NCBI GenBank assembly: GCA_026008535.1
Contig: BRKX01000014.1
Location: 21,102,694-21,166,693, forward strand
Reading direction: 5' to 3'
Length of the DNA stretch: 64,000 nt
DNA from: Perilla frutescens
Lineage: Eukaryota; Streptophyta; Magnoliopsida; Lamiales; Lamiaceae
Part shown: piece after piece, positions 48,366 through 59,609 of the stretch
How the letters are laid out: each line of letters opens with the position of its first letter
How positions within the stretch are numbered: position 1 is the stretch's first letter
The notes under the pieces: model-generated
Databases searched by the model: none
Told to the model about the DNA's origin: nothing
Seen by the model: the letters and a program-made list of their open reading frames with translations, nothing else
Translations under genes and position numbers: made by a program

Positions 48366-48761
48366 GTACAAATCAACATTCTTAATTGATTTCTATGACA
48401 TGTTTTATTGGAGGATAATCAGATTTGCTGCTAGAAACATTTAATGTGATCAATCTATTTCTAGAAACATTTAATGTGATCTGGTGCTATTACTAGTTGT
48501 TTTATAATTTAAACATGAGAAATCTTGAACCATACCTGCTCTTGACTAAACTTATTGCTTCTTAAGAGTTCTTCATGAATACTTCTGCAAAACCGTTCTT
48601 TCAAAAAGCATGTTAAACTGCATAAATTCTTTAAAATAGGGTACATATGCAGTCTCTTCTACTGTGACAAATGTGTCCTTGAGGTTTCTATCTTAATGCA
48701 TCAATAATTAAAATTGAAATGCTAACAATCCTTTTTGTTTTAATCCCTCTTTAATATGTAG

Positions 48762-49356
48762 CAAGGAAGACATAGTGAAGCTGAAAATGAACTTGAGAAG
48801 CTTCTTGGAGCTTCTCACGCTAAGGATGCAATTGTGGAGCTGTCAAAGACTGATAGAGGAGATGAAGTTGATACAATAAAACTTTCGGAGTTGCTCTGTG
48901 GCAGGCACTCAACAGGTACATATACTGATATACCTTTTAATCCATGTATCTGAAGCTACATGGGGCATATATGTGAAACTATAAGTTTTAGTTTTACCCA
49001 AAATGCTTTGTTATTTACTCGATTCTTTTGCAGTTGTTTTTATTGGATCAACCCTATTTACTTTACAACAGCTTTCTTTGAATAAATGTTGTGTTTTATT
49101 TCTCTTCAACTGTATTTAGACGTGTTGGAGTTTCCTCGAACCTGGAAAATGTGTCTGTGGGGATGGTAAATTTAATAGGTAAATACTTGTTTTCTTATGC
49201 ACAGACGTCATGGTTTGAATTTTCGAAATATCTTCCTTGCTGACATTCTGGTATGATGAATACATGTAATTTTCTGCAGGTTCAATTATTGCTCTGGCAT
49301 TGATGGATAAACTTGGAAGAAAGACCTCCTTTTGTGGAGCTTCTTTAGCATGGTTA
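48762..49356 (+). pseudogene. Captured plastidic glucose transporter fragment
   Basis: Three exon pieces with retained introns. 48762-48915 encodes HSEAENELEKLLGASHAK and ELSKTDRGDEVDTIKLSELL. 49034-49183 encodes VVFIGSTLFTLQQLS, then, after a small frame-breaking loss, RRVGVSSNLENVSVGMVNL. 49279-49356 encodes GSIIALALMDKLGRKTSF. This is the central loop and following helices of a major-facilitator sugar transporter, most like the plastid-envelope glucose transporter (pGlcT/GLT1 type). The DKLGRK signature is typical of the family. Both ends of the protein are missing. Confidence 0.82.
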
Positions 49357-50094
49357 GTTGATTGACAGTTCTGGGATAAATTTTGAATTTTGGGAAACTT
49401 ATCAATGTGATTCAAGGATGATATTTGTTGGTTCTATAGTTGAGACGGTAAGTGCTTCTTACCATTAAGTAAATTTATGGGGTTTGAGGATAATAACTTC
49501 AAGTCACTAATGACCATGACAAGAATTATGTATATACTCAACACTAAATATTTAATTGGCCTATGGTAAATGTGTTAATATATTCTCCGCATGGTATATT
49601 GTGTGATATTTAGCTAAATTTGATTAGTTTTATAGACTATGCAGTTTCTGCCATATAAAATACTACTCAATTTATAGTTTATGATAAAAATGTAATTTTT
49701 TCTTTCATTTTATTGCTTTTATGTAGCTTCAGAAAAGACCATATTCTAAAGATGAGATCAATGAAGTTCAAGTGGAATGGCCGAATTGTGTGAGCGATCA
49801 TTTGTAGGATCAAGGTATTTTGGATTTCTTGCTATCTACAACTAGGTTTGTTGGAGCATATTGTTGGGATGCATTGCAACTACTTGCAATTATTATTTTT
49901 TGGATTTTGATTATAGCTCTTTTGGAGCTGTTTTGTATTAGATTTTAGAGATGACAGATATTTAAATGTTTTAGGTCATCTTAATATGTTTATGGATAAT
50001 ATTTCATGATATTGTATTTTTGGATAATATTTGACGATGTTTTGGATGATTTGTGAATTTAATTTTAATTATTACATTATGGTGCACAGGTGAC

Positions 50095-50731
50095 GAATAA
50101 CCCTAAAAATAATATATAACGGTTTTTATAATTCTTCCTCAACAGTAATTATCGTTGTCTATCATAATTATCTACAACACTAAAATATCCATTTACAACA
50201 GTAATTATCGTGGTATATGTAGAAAAAATACAACGGTAATAAAATGTCACCGTTACGTATACTATTATTATACAACGGTAAATAAAAAAAATATTGTGTA
50301 TATTATTAATATACAACGGTAAATTTCATTTTTACAACGGTAATTACCGTCGCGTATGATTATATTATACAACGGTAATAATAGAACAAACCGTTACATA
50401 TAATCACTATACACAACGGTAAATTTCATGATTACGATGGTATTTACCGTTACATATAAGTATCTTATACAACGGTAAATGAAATATTACCGTTATCTAA
50501 AGTACATATTACACAACGGTAATAATAAGAAACCGTTACATATAGTGTGCATATACAACGGTATTTACGCAAAAGACAACAGTATATTACCGTTGTGTAT
50601 TAGTAGAATAGACCACGGGGATTCTCCGTCGTGTAAAAATGGACTATAGACAACACCACTATATACGACGGTAGCGAAAATGAATAGACCACGGAGAATC
50701 TCCGTGGTGTATGGCGTTTTTTCTTGTAGTA
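50095..50731. repeat. CACTA right subterminal repeat array
   Basis: Roughly twenty direct and inverted copies of ACAACGGTAA / TTACCGTTRY words occur within about 600 bases up to the terminus. It is denser than the left array. Confidence 0.85.
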
Positions 50732-50734
50732 TTA

Positions 50735-51411
50735 ACCCGGGTATTATTAAATTTAAAAGACTGTCGGTGGCTTTTGGCCAAAAAACAAGTATCACAATGC
50801 ATGTCTCTAGAAGTAACAAGACTAGGAAATAACATTTTTAGATAACTGATAGATGGGTACCCTAACTGACGATGCCAAAGCCAAGCCTCCTGGTTACCAG
50901 GTCCGTGAGTCCGCATCGCAACACCTTTTGGAGCTATCTCATCCACATAGTATAGTCCACATCGTTCAGTGCCACGTCCAATAATCTCCCCCGTCCTGAT
51001 ATCATGTAACAAACAGAAATGAGGTTGCATCAGCAGCGTACAGTTCAATTCTCAGGTGATGTGGCTTATAGACAGGAGTTTATGTGACAGTGTTGGAACA
51101 AATAAATAATTAGACAACTAAAGTGTGGGAGATAGATTAATAGTGCCAGCTCCTTTAACCAGTGCAAGTTCTCCGTTTGCTGTCTGCACATGAGATTTTT
51201 GTGGAACTGTGGATCTGACAATATCAGAGATGTCAAAAGTCATGGTATCTATGGCCCCACAGTCAAAGATCCATTGTCCAGTTTTTTCAAAAATTAAATC
51301 AGAAACAGTATATGCAATAGAGGGATCTTCAAGAACCTGAAAGGTGTTAGTACAAAGTATAGGGGTTTTTTCTAATTCCCATAAATTGAGGGATGCCAAG
51401 TAATTTTTCAA
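50735..51411 (-). pseudogene. Copia protease and pre-integrase region
   Basis: 51411-51118 contains GQWIFDCGAIDTMTFDIS, the retropepsin active site with DCG in place of the usual DSG. 51048-50735 contains the GAG-pre-integrase and integrase zinc-binding HHCC region (WLWHRQLGYPSISYLK ... CDTCFLAKSHRQSF), ending at the CACTA insertion. The same reading resumes at 45555. Confidence 0.83.
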
Positions 51412-51419
51412 CTAGTTTT

Positions 51420-52611
51420 TTTCCCAAATTTCCACAAGTGTAACTTGGCATATTTGAAGGCCCAAGATGCAACTTCTCGGTCTCATTACCTTCAAAAACC
51501 CTAGCCACGGCTCCTGCGTTGGTCTCTGCAATTCCGATCTCTAATTTCACCTCACGTCGTACTGTCCCGGAGTTGCTCACCCCAGTGTTGCTCACCTCAG
51601 CATTGGTAGCCCGGTCGGTGGTCACTGTTGCGGCGACTCCTCGATTTCGAGCGTGATTCAGCAATTTTGTGTTCTTGGTGTAATCCCACCAATCTGGGTA
51701 ACCCACCAATTGAAAACACGACTCCTTCGTGTGTTTCTTCATGCCACAGTGGGAGCACACTATCTTGCTTATGTCCTTCTCGGTTTGCCGAGCCCCTTTA
51801 CCTTTGTATCCTTTCTGCACTCTGTCCCGCACTGCCAACCCGAACCCTATGCCCGATGATGTGTCTCGATTGTCTTTGGAGACTACTGGCCAAAGGATTA
51901 GGTCCCTGGCAGTCTCTCGGCGTACCATAGAATATGCTATCTCGACTGAGAGTAACAGATCTTTCTTCAATATTTTCTTCTTCACCGGTTCATACTTGTC
52001 ATTGAGAGCCATGAGAAATTGGTATACCCTCTGTGTTTGGATGATTCGATTGTAAGTTTCAATATCTTTGGGGCATTCCATAGGGTTTGGTTATTTCTGG
52101 TCGATGGACATCCATATTTCTTGCATTTTTACCCAAATTTCTTCTAATGGTGCTTCCCCCTATTTTATGGTATTTGCTCTTCGATGAAAATCGAAGACTT
52201 GTAGTAAATCGGTCCCGCTCCCATACGTGAGGGCCAGACTGTCCCAAACGGCCTTGGATGTTGGGTGTTTTGAGACAGTGTTAATGAGGTTTGATTCGTT
52301 GTTCTGTATCAGCCACGTGAATACGCACTGATCGTCTTGCTCCCATCTTTTGTAGGTTGGGTCGCTTGTAGGGGTGGATCAGAGTCTCCAGTGATATATG
52401 ATGATTTGCCCCTTCCTCCGATGGCCTTTTTCATCAGAATAGACCATAAGGGATAGTTGTCGCCGCCAAGTTTGAACCCAATGTTCAAAGATTCTATATT
52501 TTGGGTTTGCAGACCAAGGCTATTACGTAGTAGGGTCGCAAGCTGAATGGTTAACTCGTCTGGGATATTCTCAGTGGTTTGGTTGTCTGTGGTTTCACTA
52601 GTTTCTAACAT
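51420..52611 (-). pseudogene. Copia gag region
   Basis: The N-terminus (52611-52309) includes FKLGGDNYPLWSILMKKAI, typical of Copia gag. The middle is broken into 52247-52059 and 52081-51347. The nucleocapsid zinc knuckle CSHCGMKKHTKESC (CX2CX4HX4C) is near 51718-51760. Frameshifts near 52310 and 52070 make it non-functional. Confidence 0.85.
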
Positions 52612-52726
52612 TTTGTTTGTTGTTTTGATGCAGATTTGATGAACTTGGCTATTGGGTTGAGAAGGGTTTAGAGACGATGATGATTTTTGTTCTGAGTCTC
52701 TAGTTTGATCGTCTGCTCTGATACCA

Positions 52727-52924
52727 TGTTAAATGGTACAGACGCCATTGGAAGAGATTTAGACTGATAGGAAAAAGAAGTAATTTTCTTGTATATACAA
52801 TAGATGCATTACAGTTCTCTTTTAAAGAGAATTTTGTTTGTACAATAAAAGGAAACAAATTAATAAATCCCTAATTTCTCGGTCTCAATCTTGACCCCTT
52901 ATTTCTTTGATTTTCTTTCCAACA
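52727..52924 (-). repeat. Copia 5' LTR
   Basis: A 198-base LTR with the initiator-Met primer-binding site immediately to its left (minus strand, about 52709-52726). Confidence 0.93.
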
Positions 52925-52929
52925 GATAT

Positions 52930-53268
52930 CCACCCTTATCCTACAAAATAAACAAACTCTTTGTGTATTGTATGTGTGATTGTGGGATCAGGATTCATCA
53001 GTCAGAACATGATTGAATATATAAAACTAGTATCTTGTTTCTCTTATTTCGCCTTTTGTTTTTGTCTTTCTCTTTGTACTACCATACAAAACTTATAAAC
53101 AAGTTAAAATCTTCCTGAAAATTTGAATGGTTGCCCTCATTCTATAATGCCCTATTAAGTTCTAAGATTTTTTTAATTAAATTAATTAGCACATACGAGT
53201 CTTAGATGTTTAAATTAAATTTAGTAGTAATATGTAATTGTAATGTATGTTTTTCGGTTTCTATATAA
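52930..53268. other. Intergenic, no gene seen
   Basis: AT-rich sequence between the Copia target duplication and the next element. Confidence 0.5.
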
Positions 53269-53277
53269 TTAAAAGAA

Positions 53278-54313
53278 GTGATAAGACCAATTTGGTCCTA
53301 CAACTATACTCAAAATTTCAGTTTGGTCTCGAAATAAAATTTTAGCCCAAATTGATCATCCAACTTTTTAAAAGGTATCACGTGAATCCCTCCGTCAGTC
53401 CCTAAACTAATTTCCGTTAATGTCTATCACTAATGATGTTAATTTTAGGAAGAAGGTTCAAGTAGGTCCTACAACTATACCCGAAATCTCAATTTAGTCC
53501 CGAAATAAAATTTTGGCCCAAATTGGACTCATTTTTTTTTATTAAACCCTAATTAGATTAATTCAAGGCCAATAGCATCCCACATATACAATTTATGGAT
53601 CCGAAAGTTTTGGGCGTCTTTTTCAATAGTCTCAATTAGAATTTAATATTTTTAGAAACCAATACTAAGCTATGGAACTATCTAATCTACATAATGGAAT
53701 TTTGATGATTATAATTATGAGCTAAGGCAAAAAAAATCTAATATTATTATTTCATGATTATTATAAGAAGAAAACTAGTCAGTTTATATTGTTTCGATCA
53801 TAAATCAATTCCAGATAAATTTATTGATAAATATTATATTCATTATAATGTCATTAATTATGAATTGTACACGTAATTATATTGACATTGGAGAGAAACA
53901 TATACATTTACTAATTATATCATCCACAAATATTTGAATATCTTGAGACATTCTTCAAATTAATCATAGACTTTATTAATTAATAAAAAATGAAAAAGAA
54001 TAGTCAGATAATAAAATTATTAATAAAGTGAAAATGAGACTAAAATATTCCACATTGAACAATTAAAATTTGGGTCAAAATTTTATTTCGGGATCAAACT
54101 GAGATTTCGAGTATAGTTATAAGACCAACTTAGACATTTTCCCTTAAATTAATGCCATTAGTGAGGGATGTTAACAAAAATTAGTTTAGGGACTAGCAGA
54201 GGGATTAACATGATACCTTTTAAAAAGTTGAGGGATCAATTTGGGCCAAAATTTTATTTCGGGACCAAACTGAGATTTCGGGTATAGTTGTAGGACCAAA
54301 TTGGACCTATCCC
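53278..54313. mobile_element. Non-autonomous MULE-type element with long inverted ends
   Basis: Inverted ends of about 250 bases share CCAATTTGGTCCTACAACTA and TTTTAAAAGGTATCA. The 9-base direct repeat TTAAAAGAA lies at 53269-53277 and 54314-54322. Within each arm a GGTCCTACAACTATAC / CCCGAAATAAAATTTTGG module is present twice. No coding capacity. Confidence 0.82.
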
Positions 54314-54599
54314 TTAAAAGAATGAGTTAATATAGTTCTTTTTTTTTCAATTTTGATGGGAAATAATTATTTGAAAAGAGATTTAGAGAGATAATAAAAT
54401 TAACATTATTTTATTAAATATTTCTACAAAATTTATAATCGCCCAAGTTGGATACGATGTTTATTTGTCGCTTAAAATCCGCTAAAAAGCTAAGATAAAA
54501 ACATTTATGAGATCGTCTAACAGGTTTCTTGCGTTAGACGGGTCAAATAGGATCCAAACTTGCCCAAACCCACAAAAATAGTGAGGCGCGACGCGCCCT

Positions 54600-55140
54600 C
54601 GCATGTTTCACTATATATAAAGTAAAGTATCAGTATATATGAAGTAAAATATCGCTAATTATATATCGAAATATCACTCAATATGAATTGAAGTATTATC
54701 AACCATGAAATATTTTCACATGCTAAGAAGAAAATAAATGAATGATTTCATGCATAAATTATAATGTAGAGTTTTTATTTCGTTGATTCATTTATCTTTT
54801 TTTTTTTTTTGAATATATTTGTTGATTCTCCAGACATCACGTATCACTATGTATAAAATAAAGTATAACTAATTATGTGTCGAAGTATTACTAATATGAA
54901 TTGAAGTATCATCGAATATGAAGTATTTTCACATGCTAACAAAAAATGAATTATTTTCTACATAAATCATAATGTGGACTTTTAATTTATTTGATTTATT
55001 TATAATCTTTTTTTTAAAAAAAATATATCTGTTGATGCCCGACAACAAATATCACCATATGTATGAAGTAAATATCATTAATTATGTGTTGAAGTATCAC
55101 TTAATATGAATTGAAGAATCATCAAGTATGCAATGTTTTT
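54600..55140. repeat. Roughly 210-235-bp tandem repeat, 2-3 copies
   Basis: Landmarks TATCACTATRTATAAARTAAAGTAT (about 54608, 54845, and a variant near 55050) and AATATGAATTGAAGTATYATC recur in the same order. The sequence just before (about 54500-54600) has a TCGTCTAACAG...GCGTTAGACGGGTCAA dyad. Confidence 0.7.
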
Positions 55141-55827
55141 TTTTTCTATTTATTTTTTAGATCATGACAAATATACTTTCATTGGTATCTCTACTAAGTT
55201 TTGCTCTTTAAAAAAAATTATTTTTTTTTTGAAATAAAGAACCGATCAATAACTAATCTGTATTAATATAAAAAGTGTGTTATCTTACAATTTTGAGTTT
55301 ATCTATTATATCTCTATTATACATTATATTTAAGGGCAATAATGTAATATAATAAAATTTTGAACATTAATACTTTATTTTATATAAATGAATTATCATA
55401 ATGATTAAACTATCTTAATTATAGATTCTTGACGAATTGTAATTCTTATTATGATAAACTTGTAAATTCACCAAGGCTAATCTCTTGCGTGCATTAATTT
55501 GAATGAATTATTACATTTTGAATAATATGTATCTGTTTAATACCCTCCTATAAAATTCAAACAATATATTTAACATGTATATATTTTTCTTGAATATGAA
55601 AAATTAAGATGGTGGTGAAAAGAATTATGTGAATAGTTGAATGTCTCCCACTTTTTTGACCGAATCTGTCTAAATATTTAAATATTATTTATAAGACAAT
55701 ATATTAGCTTGGATTTTATGTTTACAGGTAATTTTAATTTATATAGTTTGAGAATCAAGAATATATATTTTTCATGAAATATTTTGCACTATATATAATG
55801 ACAATCAATAGATACTAATTAATGATG
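55141..55827. other. AT-rich intergenic, no gene seen
   Basis: No coding signal or recognisable repeat end was found. Confidence 0.5.
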
Positions 55828-55832
55828 ATTAC

Positions 55833-56335
55833 TATAACATAAATCTTTTGTATTTAATTTAGTAAAACACAAAATGGTGTACAAATAAAATGATTTTCGG
55901 ATCAAATTGTATTTCTTGGATCCAATCTCTAATTTCCCTCTAATTCTTCTCTTCAAAACTTGATCTTCAAATGGTCTTCAAAGCTTCGGGGAAGATTTGT
56001 ATCATCGATCTTCTTTGACTTTGTATTTGAATTTGAAAATGTTAATTCGGAGGGCTGACGCCTTGTTTTCAGATCAAACACCGATTTTGGGTTGAATTTG
56101 GTGAAGAACGCTTTAAACTGTCTTGCTTGTGGATCAAACGCCGTCTTCGGGATGATTTTGGTGAAGAACATCTTGAATATCTGAGAGAATTTCACTTATG
56201 GAAGTTCTTCTCAAATTCTTGAACTCTTCAAATAACTTCTGGTGTGATTTCCAACTGATACGGAGGCCCCTATTTATAGTTGTAGGTATGAGTAACTAGG
56301 GTTGACGTGGCGCGATCTTATTGGCTCTTGAATAT

Positions 56336-56381
<46 letters not shown>

Positions 56382-56549
56382 GCAAAGATATTTACTTGGT
56401 ACCAAAGACTCTTGATGTTTATCATATAATAATATCTTTATTATTTAAATATTTTATCTAATTTTGGACTTCATAAGATTATAAAACTAAATAAATATAT
56501 AAAAATTAATAAAAATATTATATATAATATTAAAATTTTGTTATCTACA
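55833..56549 (-). repeat. 3' LTR of the gag-only element
   Basis: A 717-base LTR. It contains a (TA)n run at about 56336-56379 that is much shorter in the partner LTR. Confidence 0.88.
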
Positions 56550-56589
56550 AATGCCCCCTCGAGACTTGTTCATAGACGACTTGTCTGAA

Positions 56590-57310
56590 TAAGTCTCGAA
56601 AATTAATTAGATAGTTTAAACTCATATCAAGGAGTTCTTGAATCTCAACTTGTGAATAGTTTATACTCATATTCAAGAGTTCTTCAATTTGAATTTATTA
56701 GATAGTTTATACTCGTATCAAGGAGCATTCAATTTGAATTTAAATTTAGATAGTTTATGCTCGCATCAGGGAGCCTTCAATATTTTTGACTTGGACAATT
56801 TGTACTTTTATCAAGGAGCTTTCTTGAACTTTGATAGTTAATACTCATATCGAGGAGCTTTCAAATTGAATTTGGACTTTGTAGACTTTTTTACTCGTGT
56901 CCATGAGTACTTGGATTTGAATTTGAATTTTGAGACATTTTATACTCATGTCAAGGAGTCTTGGATTTGAATTTATAAATATTTTATACTCGTGTTAAGG
57001 AGTCTTGGATTTGAATTTTTAGAAATTTTATACTCGTGCCAATGAGTCTTTGATTTGAATTTAACTTTGTAGACATTTTATACTCGTGTCAAAGAGTATT
57101 GGTATTTCTTGAAGAGTTTAGATAGTTTTGGCCCTTATCAAGGAGCATTGCCATTTTGAAGACTTTAGATAGTTTAGGCTCTTATCAAGGAGCTTTGGAA
57201 GATAGTTTAGGCTCTTATCAAGGAGCATTTGAGCATTTCTTAAAAAATTTAGATAGTTTTGGCTCTTATCAAGGAGTTTTGGAAGATAGTTTAGGCTCTT
57301 ATCAAGAAGC
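56590..57310. repeat. Short degenerate tandem repeats beside the 3' LTR
   Basis: A unit of about 36-65 bases with GATAGTTTxxRCTCxTATCAAGGAG is repeated more than ten times. The copies nearest gag (57118-57310) are the most regular. It occupies the place of the missing pol. Confidence 0.8.
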
Positions 57311-57326
57311 GTTGTCCTTTTTCTTT

Positions 57327-57899
57327 TCATGGACTGTAACATGTATTGGAAAACGTAAATAAGCCTTTGATGAGACTTGTAGTCGTTTCTTCATCATCAT
57401 CATCATCATCTTTTTCTTCTTCTTCTTCTTCTTCTTCTTCTTCTTCTTCTTCACTTGGAGATTCCTCAAAAGGTTTTCCCTCATCATTTATTTCTGGCTC
57501 TTCTTCAAAGTTGTGATGCTTTGGCATCGACAGTTCTTGAACTTCATTTGCGGTCATGCTCAACTCCATGTTGTGAGCTTTAGTAGCCAATTCCTCAAAG
57601 GTTTTTGGTTGAATCACTTTCAAAGTATATTGAAGACCCCAATTCATGTCTTGGATGCACATCTCAATTGTTGAAGTTTCTAACAATCGATCTTTGCAAT
57701 TCAGACTCAAATTTCTCCAATGATTGATGTAGTCGATGACATACTCTTCTTTTTGTTGATTTGTATTTGTGAGCTCAACCAAACTGACCATTCTTCGAGT
57801 GCTATAGAAGCGGTTGAGGAATTCTTTCTCCAGTTGCTCCCAACTATCAATCGAATTTGGTTCCAAATTAGTATACCAATTAAACGCATTGTCTTTCAA
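57327..57899 (-). pseudogene. Gag of the non-autonomous LTR element
   Basis: A 190-residue frame. The gag domain lies at residues 1-125 (MKDNAFNWYTNLEPNSID, WEQLEKEFLNRFYSTRRM, VIDYINHWRNLSLNCKD), like the retrotransposon gag of Tat/Athila-type Gypsy elements. An extreme acidic tract follows (about 147-172, Glu then Asp), encoded by GAA/GAT microsatellites (57390-57450). No zinc knuckle or protease follows. The solo LTR inserted upstream and a stop near 57912 cut the N-terminal part, so the coding sequence is incomplete. Confidence 0.78.
57390..57452. repeat. (CAT)n-(CTT)n microsatellite inside gag
   Basis: A trinucleotide run encoding the Glu/Asp tract on the minus strand. Confidence 0.9.
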
Positions 57900-57996
57900 A
57901 GAGTAAATGAATTATTTCACCATGTGATCTTCGTATGTCCCAGCATCATTGTAAGTCTCCACAAAGTGAGCCACATGTTGTCTTGGATTGCCTTTG

Positions 57997-59127
57997 TGAT
58001 GTAACCAATACGATGCGGAAGCTTAGAATCGAACACACAGAAACTGAAGGAAGGATTCAATCTAAATTCAAATGAACAATAACAAATTAATGACCTCAAT
58101 ATACTGTACTAAATCAAGTAATTCGAATTCAACAAGAAGTAAACACAAAACAACCCAAATAACCCGTAAAACCCTAAATTAAAGACACGAACAGAAACCT
58201 ATGCAAAAGACCTCGGATTGAGCTCAAATTTTAACACAAGGCACAATCTGTAGAGATGCAAAACATATCCAAAATTCAGCTAATTTGACCAAGTGGTTTA
58301 AGAGATCGAATGGTTGGAAGTTTCTGACCCGATTTAAGGTTTTTAGACCTAAATTGATGAATCCGGGTTTCGATCTGAAGTGAGACGATTTTGAGGGTGT
58401 TGATGATGATATGGGAGTGTTATGGACATGGGTGGTGGCTGTGGTGATGGTGGAAGGATCTATGATGAAGAAAAATGAAAAAGAGAGGTGAAACTTACCC
58501 GAAACGAACCCCGAATCGACGAGAACTCGGAACGCGCCTATGGAGAAACCTTCAATGGCTGTCTAACCCGGATACTACGAGATATCACGAACGAGACAAT
58601 AGATTTCAAGTCTAGAATCGCCAGAACCAAACTCTACCAGAAGAACCGATGTTGTGTGAGACAAGAGAATAGCGTAAAAGCGCTGTTTTTCATTCAATCA
58701 AGTCTAAGAAACATCAAGAACGAAAATCCCCTAAATAATTAACCTAGGGAATGAAAATTAAAGTGTCTTGGGCCTAGAATTCGAATTGGGCTAATTAAAA
58801 CTACTATTGGGTCCAATATCACCTAAACAGGTTATGATAAATTGGACTGCTAATAAAATAAATCCACAACTAATAATAATAGCCCAAAATAAATAAAATA
58901 ACTAAAATAAATAGCAAGGAACGTCCAATTATTCAATTTAGTCGAGCTCCTCGATGCTCAATACAGTCACCAACTTGGACTGTTTGAAATCAACTCCAAC
59001 ATCCTCCAGCTTCTTCCCGACATAACACTGAAGGTATCCTTGCAGCTTCTTGGCTCTAAGTCTCGTCACTGGACCTCTAAGCTGCAACTCGGAATTTGAA
59101 TCATCAATGCTAGCACCGGGCTCATCA
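57997..59127 (-). mobile_element. Solo LTR of a Gypsy-1-like family
   Basis: It begins TGATGTAACC and ends GGGCTCATCA, like the Gypsy-1 LTRs. A perfect CTTTG duplication flanks it (57992-57996 and 59128-59132). On the minus strand it encodes a GPVTRLRAKKLQGYLQ pol tail, as Gypsy-1's LTR does. No internal sequence remains, so it arose by LTR-LTR recombination. Confidence 0.87.
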
Positions 59128-59132
59128 CTTTG

Positions 59133-59609
59133 CCATCAAATTGTTGAAATTTTGGTGGTTGGTAGTTATTTGACATCTTCAAGTTGTCAATTCTTGGGGG
59201 TATATGGCTTGTTGTAAGTCTATAGTGAATTAGTGATTTATGGCTCTCTCCAGACTTGTCTCTGATTGTTTTCAGTATAAAATCTTTGAGTTGATCAACT
59301 TGTATTGAGCCATCATACTATACTTTAATTTCTTTAGCTGTAGATTTTTCACTGTTGTTGGCATGTAGCTATGTAGATATCCAACTTCAGTATCTTCATT
59401 CGCTTGCTCTCCACAAATATCAACAATCATTTCTTTTTCAGCTTCAAGATTTGAGCATCTACTTCTTGTATCCGCTTGGCAAGTCCTTTGGTAAGCTTCG
59501 TCAAATTTGCAATTTGCTATTCCAGAATTGTAGACATCTTGATACTTGAGAAAATTGGTGAAGAGATGAGATGAAAGGTAGAGATTGGCCCACTGGGCGT
59601 GCCAAAATT
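59133..59609 (-). other. Leader region of the gag-only element
   Basis: Between the solo LTR and the 5' LTR. The primer-binding site is at about 59587-59608 (minus strand). The gag N-terminus should lie here but is degraded. No clear motif is seen. Confidence 0.5.

Larger units (their letters stand above)
45559..50731. mobile_element. CACTA transposon carrying captured gene fragments
   Basis: The left end is CACTACAAGAAAAAA. The right end is its complement, with one terminal change (TTTTTTCTTGTAGTA). A 3-base duplication TTA (45556-45558 and 50732-50734) and these termini are diagnostic of CACTA (En/Spm). Subterminal arrays of ACAACGGTAA-type words lie at both ends. No TNP2-like transposase was recognised, so it is non-autonomous. 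It carries intron-containing pieces of a class III peroxidase and a plastidic glucose transporter. It inserted into the Copia integrase gene. Confidence 0.93.
37982..52924 (-). mobile_element. Ty1/Copia LTR retrotransposon hosting Gypsy-2 and a CACTA element
   Basis: Two 198-base LTRs (TGTTAAATGG...TTCCAACA) differ at five sites by hand count. They are bounded by a perfect 5-base duplication GATAT (37977-37981 and 52925-52929). The minus-strand primer-binding site TGGTATCAGAGCAGAC (initiator Met) adjoins the right LTR, and a GAGGGGGAG purine tract adjoins the left one. The Copia order gag, protease, integrase, RT/RNase H is present, but the integrase C-terminus and most of RT are deleted. Gypsy-2 and the CACTA element are inserted in it. 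Without them it is about 3.6 kb. It is inactive. Confidence 0.93.

Noticed and set aside
57156..57362. Repetitive open frame (DSLGSYQGA-like) beside the gag-only element.
   Set aside because: Produced by the short tandem repeats with periods divisible by three. No evidence that it is translated.
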